Source of the DNA: Paramoeba atlantica
Taxonomy: Eukaryota; Discosea
DNA length: 64,000 nucleotides
Assembly (NCBI GenBank): GCA_977017575.1
Contig: CDRNVI010000016.1
Span: 124,001 to 188,000 of the forward strand
Reading direction: 5' to 3'
The notes beneath the pieces were generated by a model, which had not been told where the DNA came from, made no database searches, and was given only the letters and a program-made list of their open reading frames with translations. Of the stretch, positions 20,476-28,674 are shown one piece after another. Every line of letters begins with the position of its first letter. Positions within the stretch are counted from its first letter, which is position 1. The translations under genes were made by a program, and so were the position numbers.

Positions 20476-20705
20476 TAATAGGGGAAACGATTTTGGAAAA
20501 ATATTTTTTTTTTGCCATTTTTTTCGCCAAGTTGAAATTTTTTTCCGAAAAAATCCGAACTTGGCGGACCCGTCCTGCGGATACGCGGGGGAGTCACCCC
20601 CGGGTATGGGGGTGGAAAATGCGCGCCAAGACCCCGGCTACCCCTTCTGCGGTTTTCTTTTGAAAAATTATTTTTTCGAATCCTGGACCCCCCCCCCCTG
20701 GACGC
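20476..20705. repeat. Dispersed repeat, copy 2, with CCTGGACCCC tail
   Basis: Second copy of the repeat at 8706-8985, same orientation, ending cctggaccccccccccctgg. The remaining stretch to 21266 shows no recognisable gene. Confidence 0.8.
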
Positions 20706-21266
20706 AGCGGGAGGAGGCGGCGCAACAGAGGGCGGCAGAGGTGAGTTTTTTTCTTACACTGTGACTCTGGGAGAGGAAAAATCCCAGGTGCTACACCTGT
20801 TTCTTTCGCCTTGCGCGCGTGAACACTTTGGGGTACATTCAATGTCAGACGTTTCTTTCGGCAAAGTTGTTTCATCGATTCTCTGATGCGGGGTTTCTTG
20901 TTCGTCGTACCTTGTTTTTATTAACTCAACTGATTTGACCCCGTTCGCTAGCTTGTAGAGGAAAGGAGTTTTGTGGGATTATTTACTTTCGTTCTATGAC
21001 CGGTCATACATTATTCATTGAGTTTATAAGTTATCAGATAGGAGAGGGGAATTAAGACTGCCTTGTTTGGTGCCTTTCTTTATTACTTACAATGATGAAC
21101 AATTCCATACTATGACACCCAATTATACTTACCCCGTAGAATCCCTTTGTACATTGTCCCTCGTTTGCCCCTTATTCAAGCGCAAAGCGTTCTTTCCTCT
21201 CAGTTGTTTCTTCTCCTGCTATGTATCACTTCTAGAAATGCGAATTCCAAGAAATGCTTTATTTAT

Positions 21267-21992
21267 ATGCCAACGACTAGTCCGTTGACTCGTTATTTTT
21301 GTGAGCGACGAGGTCACACTATTTTTCCTTTGCAACGAACTGGAACACATTCAACGAAGCGTACGGTAAAATATCAACGCAATCCGAGGGCGGGGCAGAA
21401 TGCGAACTACAGCGACATACGAGAAGCTTATGGAAAGTGGATTTTCTTTGCGTCTGCGGAAGGTGACACAGAAAGTGACAGTAAAATACGTATTGCTCTG
21501 GACCGATTTATAGAAAAACTAGGAACACCTCGAAGAAAGGCACGTACCGTCGAAACTTATGAGGCGCTTCAACAACTCGGCGAAGAACTGCACTATTCCT
21601 TTAGGATGACATGTTGGTTAATTACACTGTTCTCCACGATTCCAATATTTTATTATCTATGGAAACATAACGTTTCGGTCAGAGACTTGTGCCCTGTAGA
21701 GGGTGGCTACTTTGACCGAATACCGAACCTTGCGTACACCACCTCAACTACTATACTAAATCTGACAGAGAGTTCTTTTTGCAAGAGAATTATTCAGCTT
21801 CTTTTATTTTTAGCATGGGTGGAGCTGTCGAATAGGGGACGGTATCGCTTCTACATTCATATCCTATCAAGACTTTGGAGGCGAAACAACTGGGTAGGGG
21901 GAGTGAAACCGAGTCTATTATGCCGGTTCGATGATCGGATGGATTATCTTTTAGGACGGACACCGCGAAATAGGAAATGTACACTCCTTTGA
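21267..21992 (+). CDS. Unknown membrane protein, possibly mitochondrial
   Basis: From the first ATG in the frame the product is 241 residues. The N-terminus is rich in Arg, Thr and Ser with no acidic residues for about 40 positions, like a mitochondrial presequence. A hydrophobic segment CWLITLFSTIPIFYYLW near residue 115 could span a membrane, and IIQLLLFLAWVEL near residue 185 may be a second. I recognise no family. A second frame opens at 21974 (MYTPLKTRLTDF...) and runs to a gtaagt at about 22057, so the 3' end may be spliced: gta at about 21895 to tag at 21973 would join the frames in phase. Gene likely, exact end uncertain. Confidence 0.45.
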   Translation: MPTTSPLTRYFCERRGHTIFPLQRTGTHSTKRTVKYQRNPRAGQNANYSDIREAYGKWIFFASAEGDTESDSKIRIALDRFIEKLGTPRRKARTVETYEALQQLGEELHYSFRMTCWLITLFSTIPIFYYLWKHNVSVRDLCPVEGGYFDRIPNLAYTTSTTILNLTESSFCKRIIQLLLFLAWVELSNRGRYRFYIHILSRLWRRNNWVGGVKPSLLCRFDDRMDYLLGRTPRNRKCTLL

Positions 21993-22056
21993 AGACGCGA
22001 CTCACTGATTTCAGTCCACATTGTGCGGACATCGAAGAGCCCGTACAACACTTTCT

Positions 22057-23268
22057 TGTAAGTTTCTTTAGCGCACTTTCTTGGAAACTGTGCTACAAGC
22101 CAACCCAGTTCCTCTTTTTTGACCCCCCCCCCCTCCCCATAAATGTTTTCTTAATTTCCGTAGCCCCCCAGTAGAGGAGGTTGGACCTTTTAACGGTTGA
22201 ATCCCTGTAAGTGTGTTCCTGAGTAGGCTGCGCGGGAGGGGGTGACCTAGCGTGCGGGGATGACTGAACAGGCGGGGATGGCTAGGCGAGCGGTGGTGTG
22301 CAATACAAATGAAAAAAGAATTCAGGAGGCACACAAAAATTTTCAAAAAGAAAACTTTTTTTCACTTATTTTTCATTGATCTTTCCTCTCCCAAAAAGAA
22401 AAAGAAATATTGTTTGCGCAATTTCACGCTCTTTGCCGATCTGTAGTATTGGCTTGGGTTTTCCCCTTAGTTACGGACTCTGTGACGAAAATACCTCGTT
22501 GGATCAATGGGAGAGTACGGAGCGCTTCCTTGAAGAAGCTCAATAGATTTTTTTCCCAATGTGAAGCATATGCCCAAATTCCCGTTTTCTATGAGTTTCA
22601 GAGAAATAGGTGCGATCGATCCTAAAGAAGGGCTTTCTTTATGTGTTTTTCGTTCATTGTTGCGCTGATCGTAGACTGAAATGGACCTCGTAGAACTGAA
22701 AATACGGGTAGAAGAAAATAAGGAAATAATAAATGGCAATAAGGGTGGCCATCCAGAAGGGCAATTCCCAGATTATTCAGGCGGCGGTACAAGATTGGTA
22801 CCGTCGCGGTGTTAAGGGGCCTAGGGGGGGGCACACCTATTGGAAAGAATGATCCGGGAACGAAACCATCAAGCTCCCACTTGCACCCGCCACAAGGAGG
22901 CGGGGTTGCATGCGAATGACCCGTCGGGTGTTTTCGACATTTGGTGGTGGCCATGAGGGTAGTCATCCGAAGCGGCAATGCGCAGATGATTCAGGCCGTA
23001 GAACTAGGGTGGTGGCCTAGCGGAGTCCTGGTATCTGCGTCTAGAGGTTATCGAAAAATAAAGAAAGAGTAAACTAAAAAGAATACTGTGCCCCACTTTT
23101 ATATACCCCCGTCAGCCCCCCCCCCCCCTTAATCGAGACAAAGATAATTTGATTATTCATTTGATTCTCAACAGAAGAATAGTTTTTTCGTATTTTTTCT
23201 CTAGTTAGCGTTTTCGTGACCTACATGAATAATATCTGGAACAATGTATATAAGTTGTGAAAACGTGC
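22057..23268. other. Mostly non-coding stretch with G-rich repeat and LINE 3' scraps
   Basis: After gtaagt at about 22057 come a C-run, a G-rich segment (22165-22300) resembling those at 28215-28440, and an open frame at 22410-22625 that could be an exon but is not recognisable. Two short LINE family B ends follow at 22742-22816 and about 22956-23025. A C-run near 23120 precedes the next gene. Confidence 0.4.
22742..22816 (+). pseudogene. LINE family B 3' end fragment
   Basis: Reads RVAIQKGNSQIIQAAVQDWY and RRGVKG, nearly the same as the C-terminus of the LINE piece at 51620-52480 (VAIQKGNAQIVQAAVQDWYR). A third, more worn copy lies at about 22956-23025 (RVVIRSGNAQMIQAV). The two lie about 210 bases apart in the same orientation. 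Confidence 0.65.
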
Positions 23269-25371
23269 ATGCGGCAAATTATTACATTCATGAGAAAGTT
23301 AGCGTCCGGACTAACCTTTTCTCCTTGCACTACGCATACTCAAAATCGTCGGTATTACGCTTCCGATGATAGCGAAGAAGGCCAACTACGTGGAGAACGT
23401 AATTCATTGATATATTTACAACGTTATGTCGAGAGGAGCGTGAAGAGCATTTGCTTGCTTCGTCTAAATTACGAAAAAAAACTAGACGACGAAGAGAAGC
23501 ATACCGATAGATTGCTGAGCACATTTCCCACATATTTCGAGAAAATTTATATTCGAAAGTCGTACCTATTCGTGAGGAACTGCATAAGCCCATTGCTCCA
23601 ATTCTCTTTTGATGTTTCTTCGACGAGGTCGAAACAAAACATGTCGCATAATTTTGTTCTAGTTAGATCGGTTTTATCGGTCAAATCACTTGTCGACATC
23701 TTGGAATCGTTCTCCTACTTCTATTCTAAGGGCGTCTACTATGATTCGGATGCGTTGAAACACCTTGTTGAAACGCAAAAAGAAAGCAATTCGAAAACAT
23801 TTTACCTTCAAATTCCCACGTTGCAGACACCATCTTTTCAAGCTCTTATAGCCATCTTCGCTTTTTATGTGGAAACAGAGCTCGAAAAATTGCGATTAGA
23901 CTATGTAGCTCACGTACGTATTTTGCACGCCTTTGCAAAGCTTCAAGTCTCTTCCGACCAGCGAATAATGCACATCCTATTACAAAGAAGTTTGTCACCC
24001 TTCTTTGACGCAACGCCAACGGAGGACTATCGAGCCTATTTGAAGTATATTCCTTTTATATTGTCTTCCATGGAAACTGTTTCTTTGTATCACCAGAAGG
24101 CTTGCACCCTCTTCCCTCACATCCTGAGCCAATCGAATACGGAGAATAAAATGACAACTGCCGAAATTGCCTCTTGCCTCACTTCGTTCTATAAGCTCCG
24201 CGTTTTCCACGAAGGAATTGGCAGTACTCTTTTACATCTTGCTCGTCGTTCGGATGCCGAAAAAGAGCAAACGAGTGAAAGCCGACTACAAGCAAATACG
24301 GTTGACTTTACCTTTTCCGGTATTTTTCTGCATTGGAACGCTTTAGACTTTGTTCTTGACGTCCTTGAAAAGTATGCCGGACACAAAACGCTCATGCCTC
24401 GCAGATGCTTTATTGAAATCATGTTCCGTGTGTTGCTTGGGATTGAAACCCTGCAGCCGAAGTCACTGGTAAAAATATACCGACTCTTGTCGTTCAGAGA
24501 CGAAGCGAGTTTGCTTCATCCACGCAAGTCCAAGGAAGGGACGAAAAACAGCTGCGGGGAACAGCAGGAAACTGAACGAAGCAATGTAAATAAAAATGAC
24601 AATCCCGGGAAGTTAAATAGACATGACCTTTTGGATGAAGCACTGCGGTTGTGCAATGTTAGATTCATGAAACAAATTTCAAAGCTATCGTTGAACGATA
24701 TTGTTCGGGTGCTTCGCTCGCTGTGTGCTGAGGGTATGGGAATCGAGACACCAGCGATGGCGGAGGTCATTGTGTGCCATATTAAGAGATGTTACGGTAT
24801 GCGGGAAATAGACAAGAAGAGCACGCTGCCGAGACATTTGCCTACGAATCAACTAAGTTGTACGGAGTCATGGAAACCGAACATTGTGGAGAATAGTTCC
24901 GAGCCTTGTAGCTTGATAGCAGCTGCACGAACGCCGTTCCTCGTGTCATCAAAACGCGTGGAAGAAGAGATCAGCGCCGAGCTTCTCAGTTTAATGCCCA
25001 GAATAGAATTTAGGCTTCAACAACTTTCCGCGATTCGAACCGAAAAACCACTAGCTGAAGCTTCCCTGCTTTGTGGCATTGCACGTAGTATTCTTCCAAA
25101 AGCGCTGCGGGGTGAGATGAGTTGGGAGACCGTACTAAAGCTGCGACGCGCATTTGCAGACTTCCCTGCCCTTGCCGAAGGCGTTCCGAAACTGTGGAAT
25201 CTGGTGAGGCGTGAGGCACCTGGCCGTATTCGTAGAAAAACACGGAAACTCTACCGAACGCAGATGGGGACGGGGAAAAGTTCATGCTTAGCTCAGGAGC
25301 TTTTGCCTCGGTCAGAATACGGAAAACGGAAGGCGGCAGCAGGTAAGGTATCCGCACGGATTTCGGGCTAG
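23269..25371 (+). CDS. Unknown helical-repeat protein, probably mitochondrial
   Basis: A 700-residue intronless frame from the first ATG. The N-terminus (MRQIITFMRKLASG ... RRYYAS) has the Arg/Ser-rich, acid-poor character of a mitochondrial presequence. The body is predicted mainly alpha-helical with recurring short leucine-rich segments such as VRILHAFAKLQVSSDQRIMHI and ALDFVLDVLEKYAG, reminiscent of helical-repeat organelle RNA factors (FASTK/OPR-like), but I see no definite repeat signature or RAP domain. Codon use and strand match the downstream gene array, and it starts the compact part of the array. Function is not assigned. Confidence 0.6.
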   Translation: MRQIITFMRKLASGLTFSPCTTHTQNRRYYASDDSEEGQLRGERNSLIYLQRYVERSVKSICLLRLNYEKKLDDEEKHTDRLLSTFPTYFEKIYIRKSYLFVRNCISPLLQFSFDVSSTRSKQNMSHNFVLVRSVLSVKSLVDILESFSYFYSKGVYYDSDALKHLVETQKESNSKTFYLQIPTLQTPSFQALIAIFAFYVETELEKLRLDYVAHVRILHAFAKLQVSSDQRIMHILLQRSLSPFFDATPTEDYRAYLKYIPFILSSMETVSLYHQKACTLFPHILSQSNTENKMTTAEIASCLTSFYKLRVFHEGIGSTLLHLARRSDAEKEQTSESRLQANTVDFTFSGIFLHWNALDFVLDVLEKYAGHKTLMPRRCFIEIMFRVLLGIETLQPKSLVKIYRLLSFRDEASLLHPRKSKEGTKNSCGEQQETERSNVNKNDNPGKLNRHDLLDEALRLCNVRFMKQISKLSLNDIVRVLRSLCAEGMGIETPAMAEVIVCHIKRCYGMREIDKKSTLPRHLPTNQLSCTESWKPNIVENSSEPCSLIAAARTPFLVSSKRVEEEISAELLSLMPRIEFRLQQLSAIRTEKPLAEASLLCGIARSILPKALRGEMSWETVLKLRRAFADFPALAEGVPKLWNLVRREAPGRIRRKTRKLYRTQMGTGKSSCLAQELLPRSEYGKRKAAAGKVSARISG

Positions 25372-25505
25372 TTCTGCCCCGTTTCTGGTAGTTATTTATC
25401 CATTACGTCAATTATAGTACTCACGCAACGATTTTTTGATTTGAACGATTTACAACAGACGCATTATTCGTAAACTTTTTGTTTTCTCTAAATAGTATTT
25501 CAGTA

Positions 25506-27521
25506 ATGCAGTCCTATGCCGGCAGCATACGGGTATTTATTAAAGACATCCCCAAAGGCACGACGTTTCACGAATTGCGCGAGCTTCTGCGGGAGGGAAC
25601 AGTGGGTACGCGGGAAATCATCTTAAGTGAAGCCAACGACTCGGACTTATTTGTGTACGCGTTGGTGCGGTACGAAAGCTGGGAGTGCGCAACGGATGCC
25701 GTGCGACGAAATTTAACCCTCCACGGATCAACGTTAAAGGTTTGTGTAATCGACGATCCTCGATCACATGCGATGAGGTTTAAGGGGAAGTTGACTCCTA
25801 ATCCAGAGCTGTCGTACTCGCGGACCGTATGCGTCGATGGCACCGGTGTGGAGAAAGAGGATCTCGCCCATACCATGGGGCTACAGGAGGCACTTCGAGG
25901 GTACGCCCCGTTTGTTTGGTGTGAGTACACACTGCAGCATCACGATTGTCCGTTCGGCACGCGATGTCGTTTTCTTCACTTGAGGGAACATCAGCGCACG
26001 GTGCATTCACACGAAAGTGCGAATAAGGGGCACCGGATTCTTCTTTTACCCAAGATAGCGCACAAGCACGTCCACGTCCTGAGGGACGGAATTCTCCAGA
26101 AAGAAAAATTGGATGATGAGGACGTTGCCAGAGTTTCACCGCCTGAAACAGAGAATTCTGTATTGAGTCGAGACGATACAGTTCCATTCACCATTTGCAG
26201 GTGTTCGGATAACAACCCTTCGAGCCTCTTCGACGGCAACCTTGTCATGTTGGCCCAACGCATGAACACCTTTGTGTTGGAACACTACCGAAACACCCCG
26301 CACGAGTCTTCCCCCGCGTTGGCGGATCTCATCACGCATGCACCCAAAAACGAGAAATGGAACCTTATGTTTCAGTTCCTTATCACGCAAGCCCTCGCGC
26401 ACGACCCCCCGTGGCAACCGTGCACCACCTGCACCCCCCGTACCCCTCCCCCGCCCCCCTCCCCCGTCCCCCCCGGTCGTATCGCCCCCCACCACACCTA
26501 CACCCTCCACGCCCACCTGGCGGTTAACGACGCCGGATCCCCCTGCGGGGTTCACTCCTGGACCCTGGAGCCGTTCTACCCCTTTGTGTGTTACGCTACG
26601 CACTCGACTTCGAAGGGCTCTACTCCTACTTCTTATGCGGACTCTTCTCGAGTCCACAGCCCCCCTCTCCCGGTGGTATGTGACCTCCTGATTCCCTACG
26701 CCCGGGAACGGGTCCAGGAGCTGCTGGAGGCCTCGTGGGTCCCCCATGGGAGTCTCGGGACGACGACGACCCCTTCCCTCTCCCTGTGTCTCGGGATCGA
26801 GGAGAGGACACGGGAGGGGGAGGGGGAGGGGGAGGGGGAGGGGGAAAAGACAAAGGCAATGGCAGAGGAAAGGGCAGAGGAAAAGACAATGGCAGAGGAA
26901 AAGACAAAGGCAGAGGAAGTGGCAGAGGAAAAGACAAAGGCAGAGGAAAAGGCAGAGGAAAAGGCAGAGGAAAAGGCAATGGCAGAGGAAAAGACGAAGA
27001 CAAGGGCAGAGGTAAAGACAAAGGCAGAGGAAAAGGCAATGGCAGAGGAAAAGGCAATGGCAGAGGAAATGGCAGAGGAAATGGCAGAGGAAAAGGCAAT
27101 GGCAGAGGAAAAGACGAAGACAAGGGCAGAGGTAAAGACAAAGGCAGAGGAAAAGGCAATGGCAGAGGAAAAGGCAAAGGAAAAGGCAATGGCAAAGAAA
27201 AAGACAATAGCAGAGGAAAAGGCAATGGCAGAGGAAAATGCAATGGCAGAGGAAAAGACGAAGACGAAGACAACGACAACGGCCTACGTGACGCACTTGT
27301 TTGCGATCGCGTGGGGGAACACGGGGGTGGGGTCGTCATGGGGCTCACGGGACGCTCATGGGGACCACACCTCGGACGCTCTCCCTTTCCCGTGGATGGC
27401 GCCCCACGTGTATGATAATGTCACGGTGTATACGGTGGAGAGGGTGCCGTCGTGTGGGGAGATGGCACGACGGGCCCCGGCACGGTGGGTGGGGTTTGTG
27501 AGGGAATATGGGGGGTTGTAA
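25506..27521 (+). CDS. CCCH zinc-finger RNA-binding protein with long acidic/basic repeat
   Basis: From ATG 25506 the product is 671 residues. Residues 5-85 look like a divergent RRM ([11 protein letters not shown], then VYALVRYES). Residues 139-158 form a canonical CCCH finger, C-x8-C-x5-C-x3-H (C139, C148, C154, H158), which binds RNA. A Pro-rich linker follows near 310-335. About residues 440-595 consist of [20 protein letters not shown] repeats, encoded by a purine minisatellite, predicted to form a long charged helix. The C-terminal 80 residues ([14 protein letters not shown] ... [12 protein letters not shown]) are again globular-looking. The length of the repeat is probably polymorphic. 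A pyrimidine run with AG (25479-25495) lies just before the ATG. Likely role: mRNA binding; target unknown. Confidence 0.65.
   Translation: MQSYAGSIRVFIKDIPKGTTFHELRELLREGTVGTREIILSEANDSDLFVYALVRYESWECATDAVRRNLTLHGSTLKVCVIDDPRSHAMRFKGKLTPNPELSYSRTVCVDGTGVEKEDLAHTMGLQEALRGYAPFVWCEYTLQHHDCPFGTRCRFLHLREHQRTVHSHESANKGHRILLLPKIAHKHVHVLRDGILQKEKLDDEDVARVSPPETENSVLSRDDTVPFTICRCSDNNPSSLFDGNLVMLAQRMNTFVLEHYRNTPHESSPALADLITHAPKNEKWNLMFQFLITQALAHDPPWQPCTTCTPRTPPPPPSPVPPGRIAPHHTYTLHAHLAVNDAGSPCGVHSWTLEPFYPFVCYATHSTSKGSTPTSYADSSRVHSPPLPVVCDLLIPYARERVQELLEASWVPHGSLGTTTTPSLSLCLGIEERTREGEGEGEGEGEKTKAMAEERAEEKTMAEEKTKAEEVAEEKTKAEEKAEEKAEEKAMAEEKTKTRAEVKTKAEEKAMAEEKAMAEEMAEEMAEEKAMAEEKTKTRAEVKTKAEEKAMAEEKAKEKAMAKKKTIAEEKAMAEENAMAEEKTKTKTTTTAYVTHLFAIAWGNTGVGSSWGSRDAHGDHTSDALPFPWMAPHVYDNVTVYTVERVPSCGEMARRAPARWVGFVREYGGL
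26816..27270. repeat. Purine-rich coding minisatellite, six-base period
   Basis: Arrays of ggcaga, ggaaaa, ggcaat and gacaaa hexamers plus an initial gggagg run. A longer unit of 126 bases (about 26970-27095 and 27096-27220) is repeated almost exactly. The hexamer contains no stop in any of the six frames, so long open frames appear on both strands. Only the AEEK frame joins conserved-looking sequence on both sides. Confidence 0.85.
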
Positions 27522-27552
27522 CATATGGGAATATGGGGGGTGTAGGGTAGTA

Positions 27553-27668
27553 CTGTGACCCCCTACCCCCTTTATACTTTGCTGGTCATCATCATCATCA
27601 TCATACTTTGCTGGTCAGAGCCAGTAGTAACCAAGTAAATGGCGAAGTATAGAGGGAGGGGGTCACAG
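27553..27668. mobile_element. Small TA-flanked MITE
   Basis: Inverted ends ctgtgaccccctaccccctt at 27553 and the complement ending ggggtcacag at 27668, with TA on both outer sides (27551-27552 and 27669-27670). It contains a (CAT)n run and two copies of actttgctggtca. It sits 30 bases after the stop of the zinc-finger gene. Confidence 0.65.
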
Positions 27669-27918
27669 TATACGAATAGAAATAGCGTGCGGTGAATAAC
27701 GATAATAGGCTCCCCCCGTTCTTGAGGTTTGAATCCGGCGATTACGGGAGAGGCTGGAGAGGCTTCGAGGGGTAGGGAGTACCATGGCGGCATGGATCCC
27801 TTTTTGGAGTGAGGTTTATTCAATACAGAATCATATTTAGATCTGCAGAGGTAAATTTCTACCTATGCTACGGTCGCATACGTTTTTTCAGTGCACCTCT
27901 TTTGTAGAAAAAAGGGTT

Positions 27919-28631
27919 TTATGGCGTTCTCATGTAAGGCACCCTGTAGTGTTTGAAGTTTTCGTGTAAATGGGGGTCCACGGTGAGGGGGTGAATAGCG
28001 CCGTCGAAGTGGTGTGGAGGAAAGGCTCCGGTGCGAAGGCGTATCGGAATGCGAGGCTGTTCCTCAGAAACAGGAGGCTCGTACTCTGGCCGTTGGAATT
28101 CTGGAAGTGAAGAAGACGGAAGCGAAGGGTTCTGTGACCTCTCATTGGGTCAGCATTCAATGACCTTGATGCCGTTTCACGTCGTACCCTTTTAACATAT
28201 GCTTTAAAGTTTTGAGCATTGTACAGTAGACCCCCAGTAGGAGAGATTTCGCTCGGGGGTGGGGGTAGCAGGCTGGGGAGGCTAGGCGGGTGTGAGTGGG
28301 GATTAGGCGGGACTGGGGGTGTCCGGGTAGTCGGGGAGTGGCTCTGCTAGGCTGTACTTATAGAAAGGGACGATTGTAATGTACCGTATATCCCTCCCCC
28401 GCTATCGGAGATTTCGCTCGGGGAGGGGGGAGGCTGAGAGGACGGCGGTGGCTGGACAGGTGAGGATGGCTCGGCGGGGTGAGGGTACTTGAGAGAGTCT
28501 ACATCATTTTGGAAAGTACGTACCTTGTAGCGTAGAAAGTGAGTTGGACTTGTAGGTTCTGTAGGGGGAGATAGAGTAGGAGATTCTACGTGCGTAGGTT
28601 TCAATCCACAGTGTTTGCACGTCATGCTCAT
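27919..28631 (-). CDS. Possible two-exon gene of unknown function
   Basis: Candidate exon 1 (28631 to about 28524, - strand) reads MSMTCKHCGLKPTHVE ... PTHFLRYK and ends at a textbook donor AAG|GTACGT. Candidate exon 2 (about 28134 to 27919) is open in phase after an acceptor ...gtcacag and reads LPEFQRPEYEPPVSEEQ ... HENFKHYRVPYMRTP. Both phases are 0, so they join. The intron of about 390 bases holds the G-rich tandem repeat. I recognise no family; the CKHC pair may bind zinc. It would be the only host gene on the - strand and would start 44 bases from the BRCT gene. The call rests only on splice-site quality and amino-acid character. Confidence 0.35.
28215..28440. repeat. G-rich tandem repeat, two copies
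   Basis: Two copies of ggagatttcgctcggggrggggg (one word differing in r) with similar flanks start at about 28238 and 28405, about 165 bases apart, each preceded by a tgtac.gta word. A more distant relative lies at 22165-22300. Confidence 0.55.
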
Positions 28632-28674
28632 TCTTGTTATTCATTGGTTTGTTATATTGTTTTATGCTTCCTTC

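Noticed and set aside
26136-27348. Long - strand open frames of 386 and 240 codons over the zinc-finger gene
   Set aside because: They are made almost entirely by the stop-free purine minisatellite and translate into Cys/Leu or Pro/Leu repeats without flanking conserved sequence.
27700-27760. Possible tRNA B-box-like ggtttgaatcc near 27725
   Set aside because: No matching A box or acceptor stem pairing could be seen around it.
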